Below, piece by piece: positions 1 through 8,185 of a DNA stretch of 64,000 bases. A program made the position numbers and the translations under genes. Positions within the stretch are counted from its first letter, which is position 1. Every line of letters begins with the position of its first letter. The notes beneath the pieces were generated by a model. The model did no database searches and was not told the DNA's origin. It saw nothing but the letters and a program-made list of their open reading frames with translations. The stretch is from SZUA-430 sp040080835. Its GTDB lineage: Bacteria > Pseudomonadota > Alphaproteobacteria > Micropepsales > Micropepsaceae. The stretch is taken from positions 42,006 through 106,005 of the forward strand of contig JBEBHP010000017.1 in the NCBI GenBank assembly GCA_040080835.1, given 5' to 3'.

Positions 1-1812
1 GCGCTGCGACTTCGTATCCCAGCTTCGCCATCAAATGACAGGCTGGCGATCGCTACCGGGTACTGGCATTCGGCGTACCGTGTGTATGCCAATGGCCAAT
101 TGATCGCTGAAAGTGGCTCCCCGTCAGCAACTGCTGAGGGAGAAGTGGCCCGCGCTTATTCCAAAATCGCATTGTTGCCTGCAACCAACGACATTGAACT
201 GCGAGTTGAAATTTCGAACCACCTTGACCGCCACGGTGGCGCCTTCCAACCTCCGAAACTTGGTCTGGAGAGCGGCTTGAGGGCGCAGCTGGACGTGATG
301 CGCTCGGTCTCCGCATTCCTTGTCGGCGCCATGTTCTTCGCCGCCCTTTATCACATGGTGCTGTTCCGGCTCGATCTGTCGACACGCACCAACATGTGGT
401 TTGCATGGCTGGCGGGCATGCTGGGCATTCGCACGCTACTCATCGAGCCACTGGCAGCCTACAGCGTGGACGTGCTCGGGCAAGATTGGGTGTGGCGCAT
501 CGACTACGCGTCATCGGTCGCCTTGTTGCCGCTGTGCTACCAGTTCTTCCGGTTGAGTTTTCCCCGGCAACTCTCGAGTGCGCTGTCGCCGTGGATCTGG
601 GGATTTGGCGTCGGCGCAGCTGCATTTTCGCTCATTGGTGGGCCAGTACCCGGTGAGTGGGGTGTGAAGGTCGCCGAATTGGTTGCAGCCCCTTTCATCC
701 TTTATCTGACATATTCGCTGTCAAAGGCGGTGCACCAGAAAGAAAGCGGCGCTGCCCTTTCGCTTGCAGGCTGGGTCCTTTGTGCGATTGCATCGGTCAA
801 CGACATTCTGCTCGAGAACGGTCTGATTGACAGCATCAACCTCATCCCATTTGGCTTCCTGGCGTTCTTTTTGTGCCTGTCCGGCATGCTCGCTTCACAA
901 TTCCGCTTTGCCTACAGGCAAGCGCAAAGCGTTTCGCAGACGCTTCGAAACGAGAACCACGAGCTCGAAGAGGCGGTTCACAAGCGCACCATCGAACTGG
1001 AAGAAAAGCTGGATGAACTGAGACGAAACCAGTCGGCGCTCGAACAGGCTCGTGAGCAGGCGGTATCAGCCAACACGGCCAAGTCCCGCTTTCTGGCAAC
1101 CATGAGCCACGAGCTGCGTACGCCCCTCAATTCCATCCTTGGCTTTTCAGAGATCATCCGGGACGAGAAGATTGGCCCCATCAATGAGGCCAGATACAGC
1201 GAGTATGCTGCGCACATCAATGAAAGCGGCGCGCATCTGCTCAGCCTGATCGGGGACATCCTGGACATGTCGAGGATCGAAGCCGGAAGGCTGGAACTGC
1301 AGTTCGAAGAGCTTGTCATTGAAGACGTTGTGAAGGCAGCCCTGAATCGTGCGGCGACACGCGAGCGCAAGGCGGTGGACGCGGTAGACATCTGCCTGGG
1401 CCCGGATCTACCCATGTTGAAGGCCGACCGGCGCACCCTGCTGCAGATGCTGATCAACCTGATCTCAAACGCCCTCAAATTCACGCCTGAAGGCGGCAAG
1501 ATAACGTTGTCGGCATTCATGAGACCCGAGGGCGGCGTCACGCTTCAGGTTGCCGATACAGGAATCGGCATGGAGCCCTCGGACATTCCCAAGGCGCTGC
1601 AACCGTTTTCGCAGGTTGATGACAATCTGTGGCGTCGTCATGAAGGAAGCGGCTTGGGTCTTGCCATCGTAAAGTCGCTGATGGAACAGCATCAGGGTAC
1701 ACTCGTCCTGCAAAGCAAGAAGGGCACGGGCACAACGGCGCAGCTTGAGTTTCCGTCGTCGCGGACAATTCAAGCGCGACTGTTCCACCCGCATGCGGTT
1801 CGCGCGGGCTAG
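1..1812 (+). CDS. 7TMR-DISM sensor histidine kinase (5' end outside window)
   Basis: The reading frame is open from base 1, so the N-terminus lies upstream of the window. Residues before about 90 form the end of an extracellular beta-sandwich sensor domain (7TMR-DISMED2-like), followed by about seven hydrophobic helices and a coiled coil near bases 930 to 1080. A HisKA domain follows with the phospho-acceptor His in the motif MSHELRTPLN (His codon at 1108), then a HATPase domain with N box (NLISNALKF), G1 (ADTGIGM) and G2 (GSGLGLAIVK). It should sense an extracellular or membrane ligand and autophosphorylate. No receiver domain is fused, and no cognate regulator is adjacent. The stop codon TAG and the bases after it match the end of an IS481-family element, so the last residues may not be native. 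Confidence 0.9.
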   Translation, partial: ALRLRIPASPSNDRLAIATGYWHSAYRVYANGQLIAESGSPSATAEGEVARAYSKIALLPATNDIELRVEISNHLDRHGGAFQPPKLGLESGLRAQLDVMRSVSAFLVGAMFFAALYHMVLFRLDLSTRTNMWFAWLAGMLGIRTLLIEPLAAYSVDVLGQDWVWRIDYASSVALLPLCYQFFRLSFPRQLSSALSPWIWGFGVGAAAFSLIGGPVPGEWGVKVAELVAAPFILYLTYSLSKAVHQKESGAALSLAGWVLCAIASVNDILLENGLIDSINLIPFGFLAFFLCLSGMLASQFRFAYRQAQSVSQTLRNENHELEEAVHKRTIELEEKLDELRRNQSALEQAREQAVSANTAKSRFLATMSHELRTPLNSILGFSEIIRDEKIGPINEARYSEYAAHINESGAHLLSLIGDILDMSRIEAGRLELQFEELVIEDVVKAALNRAATRERKAVDAVDICLGPDLPMLKADRRTLLQMLINLISNALKFTPEGGKITLSAFMRPEGGVTLQVADTGIGMEPSDIPKALQPFSQVDDNLWRRHEGSGLGLAIVKSLMEQHQGTLVLQSKKGTGTTAQLEFPSSRTIQARLFHPHAVRAG

Positions 1813-1841
1813 GAGTTCAGTCCCGGCGTGTGGTGGGTTGG
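1810..1841 (-). mobile_element. Solo IS481-family terminal inverted repeat (relic)
   Basis: These 32 bases match 28 of 32 positions of the transposase-3' terminal repeat of the intact IS481-like element at 48.7 to 49.8 kb (read inward). As in that element, the repeat starts at a C-TAG. No transposase remnant is visible next to it. The TAG also serves as the stop codon of the upstream kinase. I infer a remnant of an old insertion or of one-ended loss. Confidence 0.6.
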
Positions 1842-1943
1842 CCCTGGACGGTGCACACTGCATCGGAGCGAGTCTGATCTTCCGCCCGGAAACCAACTGC
1901 CTGCTGAAGGCCAGTCAACGAATTGTTGGCGCAAGCTACCAGT

Positions 1944-3312
1944 TCAGGCCGCAACACCATCTGCAGGCTGGGCGACCGGAACATAAATCGTTGCGCCCAG
2001 CAGCATTGCCACTTCCATGCTTTCTCCTGCAAATGGAAGAAACAGGACTTCCGAGGTAAAATTCCCGCTCTGCAGATGACGGACGTCTTTCGAAAATGCA
2101 CGCAAGGGCTCTTTCATGTAGCAGGTGAGCTTGGCCAATTCAAAAACCCTGCTGGCGGTGGACAACAGGTTAGTCACCGGTGAATAGGTCGCCGTATATC
2201 GAAAACCCGTCGGATCCACGCCAAGTGCACGAATGAGTGATGCACCAACAAACTGAACCCGTATTTCGTCTGTCCCCGGCTCCAGGACATGCAAGTGCGC
2301 GCAATCTTGCACGAATTCGATTTGCGCAAAGTATTCCTCCCGCCACATGGGAAGATCCTGATTCAGTCTCTTGCCTTTCCACCAGTCAAGCAACCGAACC
2401 AGCCGCTGATCGTCCAGATTGAGTTCGGCATCCACGATAATTGGCGAATCCTGATCCACGAACTCAAGCTCGAGCGCGGGGGTCGATTTGTGCGCCGCAG
2501 ATTTCGTGGGCGTTCGCATGGGTACCTGTGTGGACGGCACCTCGCTGGGTTTTACACCTGAGTCCGGCGGCTCCCCGGCCTTTACTATCCATGCGATGCG
2601 ATTACGCCCGCTTTGCTTTGCGGCATACAAATGTTCGTCGGCGCGTGTCATTGAACGTCTTGAAATGATCAATGTCGCACATAAGTACGCAAAGGGGCTT
2701 GCGTTCCAATACCGCGTTCTCGATAGCGCTTTCGATGCGTTCATCGAACTCGCGTCGGTTAGCAAGCTCGGTGAGCGCGTCGATACGACTTTCTTGTCGA
2801 ATGATCTCCAACTTTTTCTGCAGGGCGTCGAGCTCACGACTTGATGATTCAACTTGTGCCTCAAGCAGCTTGTTGCGTTCCTCCATCTGAAGAGTTGCGG
2901 TTGCGGCGTTATTGACTACGCGCAGGAAATCTGACGGATGATTGACGTTCTTTAGTTCCGCCTGAGTAACACCCAACGCTTTTCCATAGACCGTTGCGCC
3001 TTCACCTACCGTCGTCAGCGCCGAAGCCAGCTGTCCCAATTCCTTTTGCATCGTCGCGCTCGCCTGCTCAATACGATGGTCGGGCCGCACGAAAAATCTT
3101 GTGTGGATCTCCTTCGCCCGCACAGAATTGACTGCCGATCCATTTTCAACGGCCGCGTCAAGTGCCCGGCACAAATCCCGGTCCTGACCCAGCGCATAGA
3201 AAAACCACAGTTCGTAGTTGACGGGGGTTGGTGGGATCATTCGTTCATCCAGCAGCGCAAGAGTGCGTGCGTGAATGTCCTGAGCGTTCTTTGTTTCTTC
3301 CCAATACAGCAT
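1944..3312 (-). pseudogene. Diguanylate cyclase (GGDEF) with C-terminal PAS_5-like domain, broken by internal deletion
   Basis: Two overlapping frames together make one gene. The N-terminal frame (3312 down to about 2645) has a helical sensor part, a coiled coil and the start of a GGDEF domain, ending at CDIDHFKTFNDT. The second frame, joining near 2645, resumes at RADEHLYAAKQSGRNRI, which is the very end of a GGDEF domain. It then runs through a linker into a PAS_5-like domain (LVRLLDWWKGKRLNQDLP onward). The roughly 100 residues in between, including the GG(D/E)EF active-site loop, are missing, and the join is out of frame. The gene product cannot make c-di-GMP. The break could be checked against raw reads, but loss of a whole block argues against a simple sequencing error. 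Confidence 0.8.
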
Positions 3313-3513
3313 AAGGAACCCTCAGTGGAGAATCACAGAGACGCCAATCGTCAGCTTAGCATGCGGGAAATGGAGCGGATAAACCCTTGTTTCACCAACC
3401 AGATGAATCGTGAATGGCCAATCGAGTCCATATCAGGTCCATTTGCCTGAGCACGGGGATTGGACGTGTCGTCGTGAGCTGAAAAGCACAACCTGCATTT
3501 TCGCGAGCGCCTT

Positions 3514-4485
3514 CTATTCCTGATGTCCGGCCCAATACGGATATGTGGCGTTCGCTGGATAGGCCGCTGCGTCGTGCGCAGGAATTACAATCAGATCAGG
3601 ATCGCGTGCCATCAACCGATGGACACCGACGATCTCTGCTTCCATCTGCGGGAGATCGAGGTCAGCGATTGCTCGCGCAGCAAAGAACTTGTGAGCTGGT
3701 CGCGTGAATCCTTCAACCGCCCAGGTAGTGTCTCCGGTCAGGAAATACCGGCGTCCACCCGCAGTGATAAACAGACCCACCGAGCCGGCCGTGTGCCCAA
3801 TCATCGGCACGAGAATCAGACTGCCGTCGCCAAAAACGTCGAGTGATCGGCGAAACTGCTCGTAGGGTTTCTCGCTGAAGCTGAAAGGTTTCCATTTGAT
3901 CGTTTTGGCGTCTATCTCACCCGGCAGGAATCCCTGGCCAACGCCTCCGCTTCTTGCCTGCTGCAACTCCATCGATTGAATCCATACATCTGCGTTTGGA
4001 AAGTCCTCGATGCCTCCGGCATGATCCCAGTGCAAATGTGATGGGATGATGATGAGCGGACGGCCGGGACAAGGATCAGCCTTCGCAATAACATCCGCAG
4101 CTGCTGTGAGCTTTCGATAGCCGAACGCCATTCGGGTGATGAATGGGAATTCGCCGAATTGACTATCGATGTCACGTCCAAGACCGGTATCGAACAAAAC
4201 GAATGCGTGCGGATGGCAGATCAGCACCGCACTGTGATTCATTGTCCGTTGCTTGAGCCAGTTGCCACCTTCAAACATTGCCCCTTCAGGCGCTGTGAGG
4301 GTGGCTGTAGGCAGAATCGAGAACTTCAGTCCGGCGTCGGGTAAATCAATGGTTGGTCGTGGCGCAATCGCGACTTCCTTGTAGGCGTCCACCTCGATGG
4401 CGCGCTGCGTGAGGAAAACCAATCCGGCTGCAATCAGCCCCATGACAATTAGTACCGCAAAAGCCGCACGCAAAATTCTCATCAT
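3514..4485 (-). CDS. Membrane-anchored MBL-fold metallo-hydrolase
   Basis: The N-terminus (residues 4 to 26) is a single hydrophobic segment, so the protein is probably anchored with its catalytic domain outside the cytoplasm. The metallo-beta-lactamase signature HLHWDHAGG lies at residues 150 to 158. Later metal ligands are seen in IGHTAGSVG, LTGDTTW and IPAHD. The layout resembles N-acyl homoserine lactonases and related lactonases, but the substrate cannot be told. The start ATG at 4485 overlaps the stop of the upstream TetR gene (ATGA), so the two are translationally coupled. Earlier in-frame starts would lie inside the TetR gene and are not used. Confidence 0.85.
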   Translation of the reverse strand: MMRILRAAFAVLIVMGLIAAGLVFLTQRAIEVDAYKEVAIAPRPTIDLPDAGLKFSILPTATLTAPEGAMFEGGNWLKQRTMNHSAVLICHPHAFVLFDTGLGRDIDSQFGEFPFITRMAFGYRKLTAAADVIAKADPCPGRPLIIIPSHLHWDHAGGIEDFPNADVWIQSMELQQARSGGVGQGFLPGEIDAKTIKWKPFSFSEKPYEQFRRSLDVFGDGSLILVPMIGHTAGSVGLFITAGGRRYFLTGDTTWAVEGFTRPAHKFFAARAIADLDLPQMEAEIVGVHRLMARDPDLIVIPAHDAAAYPANATYPYWAGHQE

Positions 4486-5054
4486 GATCTTTGTCCTATC
4501 GCCTCCATGAGGAACGTTTTTGTCAGCTGCATTGGTGTCAGCGATTTGGTCGCGCGCGCCAACAACAGTGCGCCCTCGATTTGGATGAGCGCCAGGTGCG
4601 CCAGTCTCTGAGCGTCTTCGGACCCCATGCCGTGTGCCGTCAGGCCAGCGCTGATGGCGCGTTGCCAATCTGAGTAGACAGTTTGGATCGCCGACTGAAG
4701 CGCGGGTTCCTGGTCTCCGGCCTCCAAAGCGCTAAGCGCGACAGGACATCCTTTGGTGAATTGACTGCCGCCAAGCGCTGCTGCGAAGCCATCGACCAGG
4801 CGGCTCGTCGCTGCCACCGAGTCGGGACCGGACGCGAACTCGGATGAGATCCAGTTGACAATTCGTCTACCCGACACCTGCACAGCCGCTACCGCCAGAG
4901 CTTCCTTGCCTCCCGGAAAATGAAAATAGAGCGAACCTCGGGAAAGACTGGTTTTGGCCAAGATTTGGGTCGTGCTGGTTGAGCGATAGCCGTGCTCCTG
5001 CAGGCAGACAGCCATAGCTTCAATCAAAAGATCTGGTGTGTTTTGTTTTTCCAC
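4482..5054 (-). CDS. TetR/AcrR-family repressor of the MBL-hydrolase operon
   Basis: 190 residues. The N-terminal helix-turn-helix spans about residues 22 to 55 (TTQILAKTSLSRGSLYFHF), followed by a helical ligand-binding domain of the YcdC/TetR_C type. It is first in an operon with the metallo-hydrolase, whose start overlaps its stop. A 16-base dyad TAGAC-N6-GTCTA sits 10 to 26 bases before the start, in the place expected for autorepression. Inference: it senses the substrate or a reactive small molecule handled by the hydrolase. Confidence 0.88.
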   Translation of the reverse strand: MEKQNTPDLLIEAMAVCLQEHGYRSTSTTQILAKTSLSRGSLYFHFPGGKEALAVAAVQVSGRRIVNWISSEFASGPDSVAATSRLVDGFAAALGGSQFTKGCPVALSALEAGDQEPALQSAIQTVYSDWQRAISAGLTAHGMGSEDAQRLAHLALIQIEGALLLARATKSLTPMQLTKTFLMEAIGQRS

Positions 5055-5064
5055 ATGATATAAA

Positions 5065-5080
5065 TAGACCGGTCTGTCTA
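5065..5080. promoter_or_regulatory. Probable TetR operator
   Basis: TAGACCGGTCTGTCTA is a dyad with perfect 5-base arms (TAGAC / GTCTA) just upstream of the TetR start. It resembles the TAGACC/GGTCTA operators of AcrR/NemR-type repressors. Binding by the adjacent TetR protein is inferred. Confidence 0.6.
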
Positions 5081-5116
5081 CTTCGTCAACATTCGGAAAC
5101 CTAAAGCAAATTTGCT

Positions 5117-5638
5117 CTAAGTTACCCTGCTGTAGCGCTCAATTGCCTCGTGAAGTCCCTTGGTAAGTGCCTGACCGATCTCGCCGCCAGATCCCTTGAC
5201 GCGATCCTTTATCACTGCCGCCATGGAATCGATGTGGGACTTGATTACTTCGATGTGATTGTCGGTCGTCCCCGCCCGAGGTCCCACAAAATCATGCAGT
5301 GAATTGGCAAACGTCGTCATCAGCGGATAGCCGAACGTGCCGCCCTGACCCTTCATGTCATGAGCGATTTCGCGCATCATCGCATAGCGTCTATGTCGTT
5401 CCTTAGGTGAATCAACGCAACGTGCGTGGTGCATTCGGAGCTCGTCGATGTGCTTTGCGACCCAGTCCGGGTAATCTTCCTTCATCTGCTCGAGCGCAGC
5501 ATTCGCTTTCTCAAGTGCCTTCGGATCTATCCCGGCAGGCTCACCGCCTGCGATGCCGACAAGGCCAACCTTGTCCTTCAGCGTGTTCCTGAAGCGATAG
5601 AAGCGAACCTTGATGTTCGACTTCGCATCATCAGCCAT
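5117..5638 (-). CDS. Hpt-domain-like phosphotransfer protein
   Basis: 173 residues. The C-terminal half carries the phosphotransfer motif REIAHDMKGQGGTFGYP with His93. The N-terminal 60 residues are charged and helical with no known domain. The chosen start overlaps the stop of the upstream receiver gene by eight bases, so the pair should be made together and probably work in one phosphorelay. No kinase is adjacent; the truncated kinase at the window start is a possible but unproven donor. Confidence 0.8.
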   Translation of the reverse strand: MADDAKSNIKVRFYRFRNTLKDKVGLVGIAGGEPAGIDPKALEKANAALEQMKEDYPDWVAKHIDELRMHHARCVDSPKERHRRYAMMREIAHDMKGQGGTFGYPLMTTFANSLHDFVGPRAGTTDNHIEVIKSHIDSMAAVIKDRVKGSGGEIGQALTKGLHEAIERYSRVT

Positions 5639-6185
5639 TGACCACCTCTGCTTCCGGGCTCTTGTCGGTGATGACGCGGCGTTCCGTGGCGGCGTGCTCA
5701 TCCGATCTTCTCCGGCGATCGGGGCCGAAATAGGTCGAAGTATGCACGAACTGACGAGGGCGCTCGATCACGGTCTGAATCTTCTTTGCCAGCATCGTCA
5801 CCGAGAAGGGTTTTGCCAGGAATTCTGTCACACCAGCTTCCCTGGCTTCGGCAACCTTGTTCGAGGCCGAATGCCCAGACAACATAATGAACGGCGCAAA
5901 CCTGTTGGGGCTGTCAGCATGGCGACGCACCCAGCGCAGAAGTATCAAACCATCCACCGGTGACATCTGCCAATTGGAAATGATGATGTCTACCGAGAGC
6001 ACACCGGCTTTTATCGGGTCATGCTTTTGCAGTTTCAGGAACTCGATGGCGTCGCCACCATGATCGGCAACCTTGACTTGCCTGATTCCCAGCGCGTTAA
6101 GGCTGGCGACAACCAATGAACGGATGAAGGAGCTGTCTTCCACGACCAGACACGACAGTCGGCTGAGGTCGAGAGTTTGAGTCAT
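5631..6185 (-). CDS. Single-domain receiver protein with Asn at the phospho-acceptor site
   Basis: 184 residues. The CheY-like fold is visible: acidic pair E16-D17 (VVEDSS), beta-4 Ser/Thr at LSGHS, and Lys125 in LAKPFS. The phospho-acceptor position in VDIIISNWQMSP is Asn71 (codon AAT) instead of Asp. A C-terminal tail contains the basic motif YFGPDRRRRSDE, common to short alphaproteobacterial receivers paired with Hpt proteins. With Asn it should not accept a normal phosphoryl group and may act as a constitutive or pseudo-receiver. It is translationally coupled to the Hpt gene downstream. Confidence 0.85.
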   Translation of the reverse strand: MTQTLDLSRLSCLVVEDSSFIRSLVVASLNALGIRQVKVADHGGDAIEFLKLQKHDPIKAGVLSVDIIISNWQMSPVDGLILLRWVRRHADSPNRFAPFIMLSGHSASNKVAEAREAGVTEFLAKPFSVTMLAKKIQTVIERPRQFVHTSTYFGPDRRRRSDEHAATERRVITDKSPEAEVVNG

Positions 6186-6290
6186 TTCATGGCCTCGTTG
6201 CCACTGGCAGCACTATCGGAACCCGTAATGTTCGATTCTGCAATTTAACCCAGTCGGGTTCAAATCATTTCCCTCGGATGTGGCCTTGTA

Positions 6291-6605
6291 CTAAAGGCTT
6301 TCGGGCGCGAGAGTCACTTCGAGCCCATCAAGGTCGGATGTCATCTTGATCTGGCAGGCCAGCCTGGAGTTCTCCTGCACCGCAACGCCGAAATCCAGCA
6401 TATCGACTTCCTGCTGCGCTGCGGGCTGCAACCTTTCAAGCCAGGCATCCGCCACATAAACATGACAGGTCGCACAGGCGCAGGCACCTCCACACTCCGC
6501 CGACATGGGAAGGTTGGCATCGCGGATGACTTCCATCGCGCTCCAGTCATCACGGCCCTGGAGATTGTGGACCTTGCCGTTGCGGTCGACGACGGTCAGC
6601 TTCAT
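6291..6605 (-). CDS. Adrenodoxin-type [2Fe-2S] ferredoxin
   Basis: 104 residues. The ligand spacing C38-x5-C44-x2-C47-x36-C84 (ECGGACACATCHV and LACQI) is that of vertebrate-type/adrenodoxin ferredoxins. An extra Cys42 lies within the loop. It carries single electrons in the cytoplasm, typically to P450s or iron-sulfur assembly. Its start overlaps the stop of the ferredoxin reductase by ATGA, so this reductase is its likely electron donor. The start at 6605 is chosen for that overlap and family length. Confidence 0.93.
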   Translation of the reverse strand: MKLTVVDRNGKVHNLQGRDDWSAMEVIRDANLPMSAECGGACACATCHVYVADAWLERLQPAAQQEVDMLDFGVAVQENSRLACQIKMTSDLDGLEVTLAPESL

Positions 6606-7648
6606 GCTACCCCCAGCTTCTTCTGCAGACTGGATGAAGAGGTTGTGTACTGGAACCTCAATTTTTCGTCGGGGCGACAATATCGGAACGCCTGTTGCGC
6701 CATAAGCGCTGCTTCGTGAAATCCCGACAAAATGAGTTTCAACTTGCCGGGATATTTGTTGATGTCGCCGATGGCGAAGAGCATCGGCACATTGCTCTCA
6801 AACGTCCCTGTATCAACGGGAATGAGATTTTCATTCAGACTGATGCCGAAATTTGCTACCGGCCCCAGTTTCATCGTCAATCCGAAGAATGGCAGAAGCG
6901 TATCGCACGGGAGTTCAAAGTCGCCGCGTTCCTTGTTGTTCAAAGTCAGAGCAGATAACTGACCGTCGCCACCCTTGAGCGCCTTGATGTTTGCAACGAT
7001 GAACTCCATTTTGCCTTCGGCAACAAGATTTCGCATCTTGTTCACACTGTCAGGAGCCGCCCGAAAGCCGTCGCGGTGATGGACAAGCGTGACTTTCCGG
7101 GCGATCGGATGAAGGTTCAAGGTCCAGTCAAGCGCAGAGTCACCTCCGCCGGCGATCACCAGCGACTTGTCGCGGAACTGGTCCATCTTCCTGACCGCAT
7201 AGAACACTGACTTGCCTTCATAGGCTTCGATACCGGAAATCGGAGGGCGCTTGGGCGTGAAGCTTCCACCACCCGCCGCGATGACAATGCATCGCGCATT
7301 GATGCGCGTACCGGCATCTGTCGTCACGCACCAGCCTTCATCAGTCTTCGTGAGTGACTCGGCCTGCTGGTTCAAATGGAAGGTCGCGCCAAACGGTTTG
7401 ATCTGATCCATCAATCGGTCGGTCAGACCCTGGCCTGTGACTTCGACGAGGCCTGGAATGTCGTAGATCGGTTTTTCCGGATACAGTTCCGTGCACTGCC
7501 CGCCAGGCCGATCCAGAATATCGATCAGGTGAGCTTTCAGGTCGAGCAACCCCAATTCAAAAACCGCAAATATTCCAGTGGGGCCTGCGCCGATGATGGC
7601 AACGTCAGTTTTGTGCTCTGCACCTGGGGAGGCGATATTGAGTGACAT
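6602..7648 (-). CDS. Ferredoxin--NADP+ reductase, thioredoxin-reductase-like type
   Basis: 348 residues. The FAD-binding Rossmann motif GAGPTG is near residue 18, and an NADPH-binding motif GGGDSALD near residue 165. A C-terminal GDINKYPGKLKLILSGFHEA segment is typical of FNR2-type (YumC-like) enzymes. The CxxC redox pair of true thioredoxin reductases is absent. It reduces the co-transcribed [2Fe-2S] ferredoxin with NADPH. The start at 7648 follows a GGA element nine bases upstream; a TTG four codons earlier is possible. Confidence 0.9.
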   Translation of the reverse strand: MSLNIASPGAEHKTDVAIIGAGPTGIFAVFELGLLDLKAHLIDILDRPGGQCTELYPEKPIYDIPGLVEVTGQGLTDRLMDQIKPFGATFHLNQQAESLTKTDEGWCVTTDAGTRINARCIVIAAGGGSFTPKRPPISGIEAYEGKSVFYAVRKMDQFRDKSLVIAGGGDSALDWTLNLHPIARKVTLVHHRDGFRAAPDSVNKMRNLVAEGKMEFIVANIKALKGGDGQLSALTLNNKERGDFELPCDTLLPFFGLTMKLGPVANFGISLNENLIPVDTGTFESNVPMLFAIGDINKYPGKLKLILSGFHEAALMAQQAFRYCRPDEKLRFQYTTSSSSLQKKLGVA

Positions 7649-7831
7649 TTTACATTCCAATATTGTTATTCAAAACATTGTAGCACGTTTAGCTGTGAAA
7701 CTAAAACTTGGCCAGAGAAATGAGGCCCCGCGGGCTACAATTCTGCGCGTCTGGATGACGCGTTGAGGTCCCACGCTACACAAGCCATATCCGCAATTGG
7801 TCGGCGAAAAACAAGAGGGATGAACAACACA

Positions 7832-8185
7832 ATGCAACAACTCTGGGCTGACCTTGAAGGCGTCGACGCCTCTGAATGCCGTGTGATGAGCGATGTCCGG
7901 CGCGAAATCGATCGCGTTGATCGCGCACTCGTTCGAATGCTGGCCCAACGACTGACCTATATCGAAAGGGCGGGTCAAATCAAAAGCGGGCGCGAGACTG
8001 TTCGTGATGAAGCACGCATTCGTGACGTGCTGGCGAAGGTGAAATCGTCCTGTGCAACAGAACAGTTTCCGTTCGCCATCGCCGAGCCGGTCTGGAGGCA
8101 GTTGATGGAAGGATGCATTGCGCACGAGTTCGTCGTGTTTGACGAAATCAACGGTGCAAGGGCACAAGCGTCTCTAGCCGTTTGA
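7832..8185 (+). CDS. Chorismate mutase family protein (AroQ/PchB-like)
   Basis: About 117 residues forming an all-helical AroQ domain. The first helix has REIDRVDRALVRMLAQRL, followed by the active-site Lys/Arg region GRETVRDEARIRDVLAKVK. It may convert chorismate to prephenate or act as an isochorismate pyruvate-lyase; the sequence alone does not separate these. The start at 7832 sits 11 bases after an AGAGGG element; another ATG at 7820 abuts that element. Its stop overlaps the start of the sulfatase-like gene (TGATG). Confidence 0.8.
   Translation: MQQLWADLEGVDASECRVMSDVRREIDRVDRALVRMLAQRLTYIERAGQIKSGRETVRDEARIRDVLAKVKSSCATEQFPFAIAEPVWRQLMEGCIAHEFVVFDEINGARAQASLAV

Noticed and set aside
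6240..6275. T-loop-like GGGTTCAAATC, possible tRNA remnant
   Set aside because: No other tRNA arm is found around it.
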